64,000 nt of DNA. Origin: Blepharisma stoltei. Its lineage: Eukaryota; Ciliophora; Heterotrichea; Heterotrichida; Blepharismidae. Under the pieces are notes generated by a model. The model worked only from the letters and a program-made list of their open reading frames with translations. It did no database searches and was not told where the DNA came from. Position numbers and translations under genes: made by a program. The stretch covers positions 558,001 to 622,000 of the forward strand of contig CAJZBQ010000048.1 of NCBI GenBank assembly GCA_914767885.1. Reading direction: 5' to 3'. Below are positions 33,037 to 42,889 of the stretch, piece after piece (the first letter of the stretch is position 1; every line of letters begins with the position of its first letter).

Positions 33037-33426
33037 TTAATATAAACTATGGGCTATAAACATTAGTCCTGCACTTATCATACATTTCCCTACACCTGGT
33101 GCCATTCGAAATCGAATTTTTTCTGTTTCCCCTAATCTTCATATAGGCTGGACCAAAGTGCTGTGATACAAATTTGGCAAAATCCCGATTTTCGATTTCA
33201 TTTTGCACCAAGAGTACATCCCAACGATAATCCCTATAAATAAAATCCCGGTTGATTGGAAAAAATGTTTTTGTAAAGCGTATTCTGCTTTTCCATCAGG
33301 ATCGCTTAAGGTATATGAAGACACAAATAGCGCTAAAGCAAGAATTGCTGAAAAATGGAATGAATTTGGAGGGTTTTCCTGGGTTTCTCGCTCAGTGTAG
33401 TCATAATCTTCAAATAAATCTGCCAT
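33037..33426 (-). CDS. Small two- or three-helix membrane protein
   Basis: 129 residues from ATG 33426 to TAA 33037-33039, one TGA as Trp (QPIWRLGE). Acidic cytosolic start MADLFEDYDYTERETQE, helix HFSAILALALFVSSYTLS, then FQSTGILFIGIIVGMYSW. The ending of the latter resembles the first helices of Na+/H+ exchangers, but the rest of such a transporter is missing, so no assignment is made. The C-terminus has GKCMISAGLMFIAHS. A retroelement-like insertion lies about 20-35 bp upstream of its start codon. Confidence 0.55.
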
Positions 33427-33460
33427 TTATGAATTTCTAATATTAGCTTATACCATATAA

Positions 33461-33960
33461 CACAAATAAAATGGCGACGACATCGACCCGTCCTCTCCCG
33501 GAACTGTGGTGAGATTGGGGACCTTGCTGCGGCCTGAAGCCAATCCGCCCAGGGAAAGGTCTGGAATGGGTACTGGTAGTTTGTTTCCGGCTAGGTTTCC
33601 CTCCCAGTCCAGCAAAGACGATCCCAGGGTCGTCCCGATAGGACACGGGGCAAAATGGGTTTTTCCTCTAGGGACCGCTAGTGCCAATTTGGAGGGCATG
33701 GCAGGAGCCGACAAGAGTTAAGGAGTTAATCCTTAGCTCTAACCCTAGTCTGGCGACGTGAAGCACGGTGACCCAGTTCGCCTACTTCCGGGATAGCATG
33801 ACCAAGCCCCATGACCGAAGGAGCTGAGTGGTAGCCTGTGGCACTTAGGTGCACACTGGGAGCAGGGCAAGGAAAGCAAGCGAGGCGTCCAAAAGGCGGA
33901 AGAAAAGGACCTTCGGTCCTGGCCGGAGCTACTCTATAAATTTAACTAAGACTAAGACTA
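33461..33960 (+). mobile_element. Retroelement-like insertion with 16-bp target-site duplication
   Basis: Exact duplication AGCTTATACCATATAA at 33445-33460 and 33961-33976 brackets a 500 bp GC-rich block. It begins with an A-rich leader and ATGGCGACGAC (33471). Near the 3' end is a GGACCTTCGGTCC hairpin with UUCG loop, and it finishes with TTTAACTAAGACTAAGACTAAG. This is the structure of a SINE or short LINE copy. No protein domain seen. Confidence 0.85.
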
Positions 33961-34213
33961 AGCTTATACCATATAATATTAAAATTTTCAAGTAAAATCA
34001 CCATCATTAAAACTGTGATATGTAGTTTAAAGTCTATAAGGGTCGAATTTTCCATTATTAAGACAAATCTGGACTCTAGGGCAATTCAATTGTTTAGGCA
34101 AATTAGTTAGATTATCAGATAAAGAGCAGATTCAGCTCTATCTGAGATATAAGAACCCATAGCCAATAAATTATTATTTGTGATTTATGCATAACTTTAT
34201 TATAATTTAAAAA

Positions 34214-34489
34214 ATGCTTGGCAGTACATCAATGATGATGAGAAACCAAAATTTAATTGATAAATCTTTGGAGAAAAAAGTTTCCAGGAACAGGATTGGA
34301 AGCTTCTCTGAGTCAACGAAGATGGAAGTGGCGTTTAACATGGCAAGATCTATAAATACAGCCCAAGCATTGTCAGAGATGAATACTATGAACGAGAAGA
34401 AAACTCAAACACTTGTAAGTTGCACATGTGCAATTATGTAAAATTTTGAATTTAATTAAGCTTAATTACAGAAAGGTTTAGATTTATAA
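34214..34489 (+). CDS. Small Met/Ser-rich protein
   Basis: ATG 34214 opens MLGSTSMMMRNQNLIDKSLE and continues through VSRNRIGSFSESTKM and SEMNTMNEKKTQTL. At 34415 an AT-rich stretch with stops follows. Removing 34416-34466 as a TA IES gives ...LVQKGLDL-stop (74 aa); removing 34415-34471 as a 57-nt GT-AG intron gives ...LKGLDL-stop. No family recognised. Confidence 0.45.
34416..34466. other. IES or intron-like segment (51 or 57 bp)
   Basis: Reads GTAAGT ... TTACAG at 34415-34471, like a standard intron but far longer than the 15 nt seen elsewhere. It also has TA at 34416 and 34467 like an IES. Confidence 0.4.
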
Positions 34490-34575
34490 TAAGAGCATAA
34501 AGTGAGTCCTGTTGAAGTAATGATAATCGTTAAGATATATTAGCTAGCATCAGAAAAATTAAGTTAAAAATTTTC

Positions 34576-34966
34576 TAACTCCCCCCCCCTCCGTGAGTGA
34601 ACAAAAAAATTTTGTTCACTCACAGAGGGGGGTTAATTGTTTTTTTTTTTTTTAAAAAAAAAATTTATATATAAATTTTATAAAAATATTTTTTTTCGAA
34701 ATTTAAAAAAATCCTAATTCGCAAAATTGGAAAGCAAATATTAATTTAATTTATAAAATTTATGTTTTAAAAAGCAATTCGTTCAAAATTAAACAGAATT
34801 AGCTCTAGATTTCATTATACTAATTATCATTTATATATATAAAAATTTTGTTTCCATAAAAATTTTTCTATTAAAAAATTTTTGTTCACTCACGGAGGGT
34901 GGGTTTTTGGGCAAAAAATAACGATTTTTCTAATGGTTTTGTTCACTCACGGAGGGGGGGGAGTAA
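34576..34966. mobile_element. CTCC-class MITE family A, intact intergenic copy
   Basis: TAA duplications 34576-34578 and 34964-34966; same ends and interior as the copy at 11195. Confidence 0.9.
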
Positions 34967-35514
34967 AGATAAAGATTGATGGAACTAGAAGCGTAAAATT
35001 TAGAGAATTAATACTTGCGGCAGGATTATTATAATATTGATTTAGATTAAAATTTTTAGACCGAAACGTTTTGTAGTAAAAAGGAAGATGAAACATTTTT
35101 GTAGGTGAATAATTAAGTTAAAGTGACTTTAAATTTTCATTATGAATTATGAATAAAAATCTTGAAGCATGAAAATAATAAAGTCGACAAAATATTAATA
35201 AGCCAGTATACTCTTTTTTGTAATTAAATTATGTGAAATTTAGTTAAAATATAATAAAAAGCTAATTATTATAACCCATCTTGAAATATTTCAGCTTTGT
35301 AATCGTTTTATTAATTTTATAAAACAATTATATTTCAAAAATAGCTAATATAATTAATACACATAAATTAATTAGTATAATAAAAATCCATTATGCTTAT
35401 TAATCTCAAAACTTAAAAAAACCTTTATCCTGCTTCCCAATTTTATCTGGAAAATTTGCTTTATTATTAATCCAAACTCAAATTTCCTAGCATCATCCAT
35501 ATTGTCCATAATAA
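34967..35514. other. AT-rich intergenic region upstream of NDUFV2
   Basis: No gene or repeat seen. Confidence 0.5.
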
Positions 35515-36282
35515 ATGCTTGCAGCTCGTCATTTTCTTCGCAGAACTTTTAGCTCAGCCCTTGCAACCCATCGCGACACTGCTTACAACAACAGAGACAC
35601 TCCATTTGACTTCACCGAAGAAAACTACCAAAAAATCACTACAATTCTCACCCATTATCCTCCGCAATACAAGCGCTCAGCAACTATCAATTTACTATAC
35701 CTCGCCCAAAAGCAATGTGACGGCTGGGTGCCTTTGGCTGCGATGAATAAGATTGCTAAAATCCTAGAAATCTCAGAAATGGACGTTTACGAGGTTTGTT
35801 CATTTTATACAATGTTCAATCGTGAACCTGTAGGGAAATATCATCTTCAAGTGTGTGGGACAACACCTTGTATGATCCGTGGAGCACAAGATATTATAAA
35901 AACAATTGAGCATGAATGTGGGATCATAAAAGACCAGACTTCAAAAGACGGTCTTTTTACCTTGACTGAAGTTGAGTGTTTAGGATGCTGTGCAAATGCC
36001 CCGATGTTGCAGGTAAATGGAGAAAAAGTCTATGAAGATTTAACCCCAGAAACAATGAAAGCGATGATTGATGCGTGGAAGGCAGGAAAAGAACCAAAAG
36101 TTGGGCCTCAGAATGGAAGGACATGTGCAGAAGGCATCCAAGGGAGAACCACTTTGAAGGCGCAGCCTAATGTGTGGCCTGATAGAGATTTTGCGAAAGC
36201 GAAGGATGATTACCAAAAACGACTTGAAGCAGAAGCCCAGAAAAAGAAGGAGGAAGCTGCTGCTGCCGCTGCAAAGAAATAA
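35515..36282 (+). CDS. NDUFV2: Respiratory complex I 24 kDa subunit
   Basis: Iron-sulphur subunit of mitochondrial NADH dehydrogenase (NuoE family), carrying the N1a [2Fe-2S] cluster. 255 residues, uninterrupted. Arg-rich presequence MLAARHFLRRTFSSALATHR. Thioredoxin-like core with CDGWVPLAAMNKIAK, YEVCSFYTMFNREPVGKYH, the cluster ligands in VCGTTPC and EVECLGCC, then ANAPMLQVN and YEDLTPE. A C-terminal extension of about 60 residues ends in an Ala/Lys-rich helix and is longer than in animals. No TGA or IES. Confidence 0.95.
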   Translation: MLAARHFLRRTFSSALATHRDTAYNNRDTPFDFTEENYQKITTILTHYPPQYKRSATINLLYLAQKQCDGWVPLAAMNKIAKILEISEMDVYEVCSFYTMFNREPVGKYHLQVCGTTPCMIRGAQDIIKTIEHECGIIKDQTSKDGLFTLTEVECLGCCANAPMLQVNGEKVYEDLTPETMKAMIDAWKAGKEPKVGPQNGRTCAEGIQGRTTLKAQPNVWPDRDFAKAKDDYQKRLEAEAQKKKEEAAAAAAKK

Positions 36283-36304
36283 TAGAATAAATTAGTAAAA
36301 GTTA

Positions 36305-36832
36305 CTAAGAAACTCTAGTTTCAATATCATAGATCCCAACAACTGTGCCTGCATCTTCATCATACTCACACCAATCTCCTTGTGATAAGTCAACGTCTTC
36401 CCAAATCTTATTCGTTAATGATTCTACTGTAAATCCATCATTTAGTCGATATGAAACAATAACCAGACCTCTAGTTTCGCATTGGCAAATTGGTTGAAAT
36501 TCTTCTCTTGATCCTCCTTCATAGTCTTCAATTTCAATATCACGATTTTTGCTTGCTGTTACTGCTCCGTAAACACTATAATTTTTTATCGAGCCATTAA
36601 GTATATTGATAGTCCCTACATTTTCACATATTTTGCATTTCATTACAAAATTAAATGTCCCAGGGGTTCCTCATTTTTCATGAAATTCTTCTGCGACGAG
36701 ATAAATTTCTTTATCATTAACTTCTCCACATCTAGCACAACGAACTTGAAAATACCATCTAAAATTACTTTTAGGAGTGATATTTCTAATCCCCTCTAGC
36801 CTGGCTTTAATTAGAATATCTTGAATACCCAT
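36305..36832 (-). CDS. CZIB: CXXC zinc-binding protein (DUF866), copy 1
   Basis: 175 residues. Matches the C1orf123/CZIB family: NFRWYFQVRC with zinc ligands in CARCGEV, a second pair in KCKICENVGTINI, CQCETRGLVIVSY, then ENDF-like DGFTVES and the family ending WCEYDEDAGTVVGIYDIE. One TGA as Trp (EKWGTPG). Small cytosolic beta-sandwich protein of unclear role that binds zinc through two CXXC pairs. Tandem with copy 2, 171 bp apart, same strand. Confidence 0.85.
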
Positions 36833-37003
36833 ATTTATTATTATTCATATTCATTGTCGATTTATCATCCTATGTGATTTCTTAAATAACTTTTTTATAT
36901 TTAATTAGACTAGTTTTCTGTATGCTTTAAAGCCAAGTTTGAAATATTCAAAACATTTGACTAGTATTTTAATGTTTTGTATTTTTTATTAAAAATTTAG
37001 CAG

Positions 37004-37525
37004 CTAAGAAACTCTAGTTTCTATTTCATAGACCCCGACAATTGTACCTGCATTTTCATCATACTCACACCAGTCCCCTTGAGATAAGTCGACATCTTCC
37101 CATATCTTATTTGTTAATGATTCTACTGTAAATCCATCACCTATTCGAAAAGAAACTATGACGAGACCTCTAGTTTCGCATTGGCAAATTGATTTAAAAA
37201 TTTCTCTTGATCCTTCTTCATAGTCTTCAATTTGGCATCTCTTGCTTATTATTATGGTTGTGAAAGCACTATAATGCTTTATTGATCCATTAATTATATT
37301 GATAGTCCCTAAATTTTCACATATTTTGCATTTCATTGCAAAATTAAATATTCCAGGAGTTCCTGCTTTTTCATGAAATTCTTCTGCGGCTAGATAAATT
37401 TCTTTATTGTTAATTTCCCTACATCTATCACAACGAACTTGAAAATACCATCTGAAATTCTGTTTAGGATTAATTGACCTAGTCCCATCTAGCCTCGCTT
37501 TAATCAGAATATCTTGGATACCCAT
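37004..37525 (-). CDS. CZIB: CXXC zinc-binding protein (DUF866), copy 2
   Basis: 173 residues, very similar to copy 1 (GIQDILIKARL, NFRWYFQVRC, KCKICENLGTINI, DGFTVESLTNKIWEDVDLSQ). Zinc ligands CDRCREI and CKIC retained. The divergence between copies is concentrated in the middle (SAFTTIIISKRCQ versus SVYGAVTASKNRD). Recent tandem duplication. Confidence 0.85.
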   Translation of the reverse strand: MGIQDILIKARLDGTRSINPKQNFRWYFQVRCDRCREINNKEIYLAAEEFHEKAGTPGIFNFAMKCKICENLGTINIINGSIKHYSAFTTIIISKRCQIEDYEEGSREIFKSICQCETRGLVIVSFRIGDGFTVESLTNKIWEDVDLSQGDWCEYDENAGTIVGVYEIETRVS

Positions 37526-37689
37526 ATTTATTATTTTTACGGTTTACTTGTTAATGTTATAATCTTATTAATTTCTTTACCTTTTTCTTTTATTAATTAT
37601 GATTTTCTTAAAGTTCTAAAGCAAATCTTTAGCTAGGTTTAAGCTTAAAATTTTTTAATTATTGAGTTAATGTGAAAAAATAATGGAAG

Positions 37690-38155
37690 AGATATTTTTA
37701 AGAAATTTTATTTTTAATTTTATAAATCCCAACTATTTTGTCTTTGATCTCATCATATGCATATCTTCCCAAACCTTAATTCAAGATGATATAGCTTTTA
37801 AGATATTATTCATTCTAAGTTCAGCTATCAACAACCATTTTTATCAAATTGGAAAATCGATTAAAAAGCCTCGCTGTCTTCGCTCTAATAAATTTGTTTA
37901 TTGCCCATTAGCTAAATTTTTATTGTTCTAACATTTTCACATTTTCACATATTTACATTTCATAACAAATTAAAAAACCCAGAAGCCTTAAATCCTAATA
38001 ATGATATTCTGCAATAAGAAAATGTCTTTATTAATTATAATCTCCCACATCTAACCCAGTGACCTTAAAATTATCACTCATACATCAGATTACTTTCTCT
38101 TATCCCATCAATCCTTGCTTTAATTAAATCTCTTTTATAACCATATTATATAAAT
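37690..38155 (-). pseudogene. Decayed third CZIB copy
   Basis: Runs of similarity to copies 1 and 2 in the same order and orientation: the complement of ATAAATCCCAACTATTTTGT..TCATCATA, CACATATTTACATTTCATAAC, TCCCACATCTAACCC, and CCCATCAATCCTTGCTTTAAT near the start end. Frameshifts and stops throughout. Explains an otherwise gene-less 600 bp. Confidence 0.7.
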
Positions 38156-38163
38156 ATAACAAT

Positions 38164-39216
38164 TTATTTATCAATTTTCATAATTCTGTAAAACTCATCA
38201 AATGTGATTGAATCTTTTTTAACCTTGGCAGCTAAGTTCATTCTTTCGAAAATTCAATCAGCTACTATTTCACAATCTCTGCCTCGCTTTGTTTTCTTTA
38301 AAGCCATTGATATAGCAATTTGCAATTTTTCCTTTTTGAGGTTTTTTTCTCCACAAAATTCTGTAAGTTTAAAGAAAACTATGCTCAATAATACTTAATA
38401 GAGGATTATTGATATTTATTTTTTATAAAAAAAAAGCCAGCAAAGAAAGTTATATATAAAAATTACATAACAATTTTTGCATTGTAAAATTTTTGCGAGA
38501 GGTGTTACTTGGCTCTTTATAGAAAAAGGAATTTTTATCCGGAGGATCCATATGAATTGCTTCTATAGATTGCAAAAAAGTTTTCATATCAATTCATTTT
38601 GAATTGTTAAAGGGGAATGTAAGCATGCTCATTAAAGTTTGTGATGATATAAAACAGTTTAAATAGTGCTGAATGATATTTTTTATGTGAATCTGAGGAT
38701 TTTCTTCTGAAGTTCTTGACCCGCCTTCAGAGAAATTGCGTAAAAATAAAATTGAAAAATTTTTATTCTGCTTCACTTGGATTATTTGTGGCGAAAAATT
38801 AATAAGCCATTTTCTTAATTATAATACACAAATAAATAGCTAATAATAGTAAATTATTTATATAAAATGACTATAAATATGAATTGGCATTCTTCTGGAG
38901 AATCTGTTTAGAATTTACATATTTTAGAGCCTGATGAAGAACTACTATTAGTCGAAATAGCAAGACTAGCAAAAATGCATGGCAAAGACTGATATCTTTT
39001 ATATTTTTCAATCTCATTTATAGAAAAAGATTTCGGCGATTGCAGAATTCCTTTATTCTCACTTGGAAATACAATAGATTCTCTCGTCTTTTTGCGAGCT
39101 TTCTTTAAGTATTTAAGATCAACATATTTCTTAAACATATCATAAATTTCTGTGATTTCTATAAGATTTTCAAGATTTTCTGAGCTTGAAGCCATATGTG
39201 TGATTTGGTCAGTCAT
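38164..39216 (-). CDS. Unknown protein, split by two IESs
   Basis: Pieces (minus) 39216-38922, 38817-38455 and 38390-38164 total 885 nt (294 aa plus TAA). N-terminus MTDQITHMASSSENLENLIE with basic KKARKKTRES; middle INFSPQIIQVKQNKNFSILF, then GGSRTSEENPQIHIKNIIQH. Last ~70 residues are helical with a possible relic EF-hand (KDSITFDEFYRIMKID). Two TGA as Trp. No family recognised. IES lengths of 104 and 64 bp are not multiples of three, and the frame closes only when both are removed. Confidence 0.6.
38391..38454. other. TA-bounded IES (64 bp)
   Basis: A-run rich segment with stops; removal joins LLCNFYI to LSIVFFKLTEF. Confidence 0.6.
38818..38921. other. TA-bounded IES (104 bp)
   Basis: Removal joins SSSGSKI to RKWLINFSPQ and shifts to the correct frame. 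Confidence 0.6.
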
Positions 39217-39572
39217 CAGAATTAAAATTGAATAGAAAATAGATTTTAGTAATGATTCATTACTTGTCAGATCATATGAAATTTCTTTGAAAATGGATTT
39301 TATTAATCAATGAATCAGAAGACCTTATATTCTTATGTGTGTCTTAAAATCCTATGTAAAGGAAATATCTAAACCCCAACCCGTGCTAACTTTTTTTCAA
39401 AATTTAAAAAATTAATTTTAAAAAAAATTTTGTTTGCTTATGGAGGGGAGGTTTTTTTGACCAAAAATTAGGAATTTTTCCAATAGTTGTTCTCTCATAG
39501 AGGGTAATAAGAAAATTAATTTTTGCATATTAATTTTAATAAAAAGTAAGATGAGTTGAGTACATTTGATAA
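39217..39572. other. Intergenic region with decayed family-A MITE end
   Basis: 39416-39512 resembles the right end of family A (TTTGCTTATGGAGGGGAGG, then ACCAAAAATTAGGAATTTTTCC, then a second TCATAGAGGG). Left end lost. Confidence 0.6.
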
Positions 39573-39917
39573 TAAGGATCCCCCCTCTCATTTGTCCAAT
39601 TTTCTAGTCTTTTATCATTTGTCCATTTTTCTAGGTTTTTTTTATAGGAAAAAAAAATTTTTTTAGGACCTCATTTGTCCATTTTTCTAGTCAAATTTTG
39701 ATAGAGAAAAAAATTTTCAGGACCTCAATTGTCTCATTTTCTAGTTTTTTTAAAGTAAAAAACTAGAATTTTAGGGCATTCGAAAAAATGCAAAAAAAAC
39801 TAGAAAATTGGACAAATCATTTTTGACTAGATTTTGGGACAAATGAGGTCCTGAAAAATTTTTTTTTCTTATAAAAAAAAGACTAGAAAATTCGACAAAT
39901 GAGGGGGGGGGTCCTTA
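39573..39917. mobile_element. MITE family F (345 bp)
   Basis: Inverted ends TAAGGATCCCCCCTCTCATT and (complement) TAAGGACCCCCCCCCTCATT. Repeated internal word CATTTGTCC(A/AA)TTTTCTAG, at least three times in the left half and complemented in the right half. Intergenic. Confidence 0.8.
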
Positions 39918-40104
39918 ATTGCGAAATTATTTTAGTTAAAATATCTTTAAAAGAAAAAATTATTCACATTATTTAGAATGATTTATTAATAATACTTAGC
40001 AGTTATCATTCCTTAAGGATTCAATTCTCAAGAAAATAGAATATAATTTTATAGATTGCTTTTTTAAATTGTTTAAACATAATATGAGCCTTATTTTAGT
40101 GCTC

Positions 40105-40771
40105 CTAAGGGTCAATCTTTGTTTTCTTGCGTGGCATTTCTTGCTCTTCTGAGTCTTCTTGCAATCCAAAATCTTCGAAATTTAGCCCGTTATAGACAGG
40201 CGACGACTTTTCAGAGAACATATCCTTGATTTTTTCGGGACACATTGCCATTAGTTTTTGTAGTAATCCTTCGATAGGCTCTTCAATGTCATTCGTTGTA
40301 CACTAACCTTTATTAATTAATTCTTTAATTATAATATTTTTCTATTTATTTTATTTTTTTTAAAAAATAAGTGATCTTATTTTAACAGATTAATTTATCT
40401 TTTAATGGTGGCAAAATTTTGTTCATCCAAGGTTCGATCTTGTCCTTATGAAACCTGCATTCTTTCTCATGGGCATTTAAATTTTCTAAAATACCTGACC
40501 AACTGCACCCTTTATTGTTGCAAGCAACTTCTAGGTCATTGATAAAGCATGCAGCGATTAGATCCTTTCCAATCGTTTTCTTGTTAAAAGCTTTTCTACA
40601 ATGAGGACATGTCCTGTTGTCCTGGCTTCATGTCAAGATACATTCTTTACAAAATGTATGACCGCATGAAAGCCTTGCTGGATCATAGAAAGGCTCACTG
40701 CAGATAGAACAGATCAGATAGCTCTTGATTCGACTGACCATAATGAATCTTCTAATAGGTCTGTTTGACAT
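40105..40771 (-). CDS. RING-finger / TRAF-type zinc-finger protein
   Basis: Pieces (minus) 40771-40398 and 40300-40105 total 570 nt (189 aa plus TAG). Complete C3HC4 RING: CSICSEPFYDPARLSCGHTF, CKECI, then CPHC; followed by a TRAF-type zinc finger (CNNKGCSWSGILENLNAHEK, then C..H). C-terminal half is acidic with a basic end (PRKKTKIDP). Presumed E3 ubiquitin ligase; partner unknown. Trp in ILTWSQD is TGA. The last exon joins through a TA-bounded segment, so the final 60 residues are less certain than the RING part. Confidence 0.8.
40301..40397. other. TA-bounded IES (97 bp)
   Basis: AT-rich with multiple stops; removal joins PPLKD to TTNDIEEPIEG and corrects the frame. Confidence 0.55.
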
Positions 40772-40885
40772 TTATAAAATTTTTAAATTATTGAATTCTT
40801 TAAAGATACTTTCATATTTATTTAAGGTTACTAAAAATTAATGGTAACTCATTCTGTAATTATTAAAATTAAAATATAACTCGAA

Positions 40886-41429
40886 TATTAACATTAATTA
40901 CTTATATGAGAAGTTCACTGTAATCCCAAGGACTAACTCCGCCCCTTGATGCTCCCACTCGGTTGCCCGCCACAAATCGTATCATGAACTTCAAAGCTTC
41001 GCTCCTAAAGACGAGGGCTAGAACTCCCCACCTGAAGTTGGATGGATTGTACCACCGTGCCGTACGTCAACAGAGGTTGCTCTTTCCGAAAATTTGAAAA
41101 ACAAATTTTCTGGTCTAGCTGTAGGCCAAAATGGAAATCCAAAGCCTGGGACGCAACGCCCAGTATCGCGCTGGAGGAGTGCCATTGGACCAATTAGTAC
41201 TCCTTGGTGTCGCAGGACTCTGGATCCCATTTCCCCTGAAGCAAAACCTTGACCTGGAGTGAGACTACTGTCGACAAAATTCTACATTGCGCTCCACCAA
41301 ACCAAGTCAACCTAGCCGGATATACTTATCGAGCGCCAATTTCCCTTCCACGAGGTCCCGTAGCCCTGTGTGACTTCTGTGCAGATGTTGATAAAAAGGC
41401 TGGTTAGCCGTCACCATTTTTCTCTATAT
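40886..41429 (-). mobile_element. Retroelement-like insertion with 15-bp target-site duplication
   Basis: AAAATATAACTCGAA (40871-40885) and AAAATATAATTCGAA (41430-41444) flank a GC-rich block. Minus strand starts with an A-rich leader and ATGGTGACGGC (41417). No recognisable protein. Confidence 0.75.
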
Positions 41430-42060
41430 AAAATATAATTCGAAACACTTTTCTTATAATAATTATTTATAAATTCCAAAATAAATTTGGTCTTATAATG
41501 CTCTATTTTAAGTCATATGCCTAAATATCTATGCTCCTATGCATATAATTCAGAATAAACCCAAAAGTGGACCAGAAAATGCAAAATTAATTTTTATTAG
41601 ACACTATGCTTAATATTTTTTAGGCTGAGCATATGCTTCTTTCTTTACATCTTAAAAAAGGTTTTGGCATTTGCTGATAAAAACTTTAGGTTTTAATATA
41701 AAAGGTATAATTACGATCTCTAAGAGATCCATATTTAAGTAAACTTTGGATTGCATAATATACAATAATTCTAGATAGCCTATCTGCGATGAATTGATTA
41801 ATTTCTTATGTTTTTATCATAAATCCTAGTTTAATTTTGTTGAGGTGATTGACCAGCCATCCTTTTATCTTGAAAATTTGGCAAAGAAATAATATATACA
41901 TATTTTTATATGCCACATGGAGAGTCGTCTAATTTAAAAGGCTTGAACTGTCTCCATAGAAAGTTAGATTTGCCTTATCCAGCGACTTTTTTCTATATAC
42001 TAAGACGTGGAAGAGATAGTTAAGGCAAAATCTGAAATGAGATATAGATTTTTTAATTTG
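41430..42060. other. AT-rich intergenic region
   Basis: No gene seen. Confidence 0.5.
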
Positions 42061-42079
42061 AGAAGAAAATTAAATATAC

Positions 42080-42680
42080 ATAAAAATGGCTTGGTGAACC
42101 AACTTGTCCTCTTAACACCTGTAGCTAGACGGGAGTCTAGGGATCTGGAGAGTTTTGCTTGGTTTGGTGAAGCGCAATGCCAAGCGAGCCGACTGCAGGC
42201 TCATTTTCAGGGATCTCCAAGACTGTCGACGGGTTAGAAAGACGCCCTGCCAGTATGCCATTGGGTGCTATGGAGGTAAAGGTTAGCCCGATATCTCCTG
42301 TTGGCCACCTTCGGGAGGTAACACCCAGGAAAAAAGAACTACGGCCTTCCCGAGCCGGAAGGAAAAGCCGTAGCCCAAAAACAATCCGTATAACAATATA
42401 TGGACTGGAATGGCCACCAGCTGACTCCCAAGGTTTATCCACCACATACGGCAGCAATTCGCATACTAAGGTTAGGATTAAAGGGCCTGAACCTTGGTTC
42501 AGGCTATAAAACATTTTGGCGCCCAAAGTGGACCGACCTCCATAAGGACATATTTCGTCACTACCACCATATTAATTATCCATCCAGGGTAAGGTTTAAC
42601 CTTGATAAGGGTAGCATGTGGAAGTTGGAAAGGGATAGCCCACAAGGCCGGAAGGTGTCCTTGGTTAATTAGGCAAAAAT
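42080..42680 (+). mobile_element. Retroelement-like insertion, GC-rich
   Basis: Leader plus ATGGCTTGG (42086); a CCTTCGGGAGG hairpin near 42308; imperfect flanking repeats AGAAGAAAATTAAATATAC (42061) and AGAAGGAGATTAATAAAC (42681). Frames on both strands lack known domains. Confidence 0.6.
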
Positions 42681-42889
42681 AGAAGGAGATTAATAAACTT
42701 AATTACTTTATTAAAAAATATCATATTTCACTAAACTCCACATATGGGATTGGTTTTAATGTGAGTTTTAGACCATCCTGGAGTAATGCCACCAATGCAC
42801 TATAAGGATTGATGGATCTGTATAAATTAAATTATTAAAGTCGATTGAGTATAAGATTATCACCCTATTCAAAAAACTAAAATTCCCCA

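Noticed and set aside
33139-33426. Na+/H+ exchanger fragment
   Set aside because: Only one helix resembles the family (FIGIIVG); the rest of the transporter is absent, so left as unknown membrane protein.
11195-39917. CRISPR-like array from repeated MITE ends
   Set aside because: Repeats are scattered inverted ends of transposons, with no regular spacers.
42137-42672. Several ORFs of 76-129 codons
   Set aside because: GC-rich retro-insertion; frames on both strands, no domain, start motif of the insertion family.
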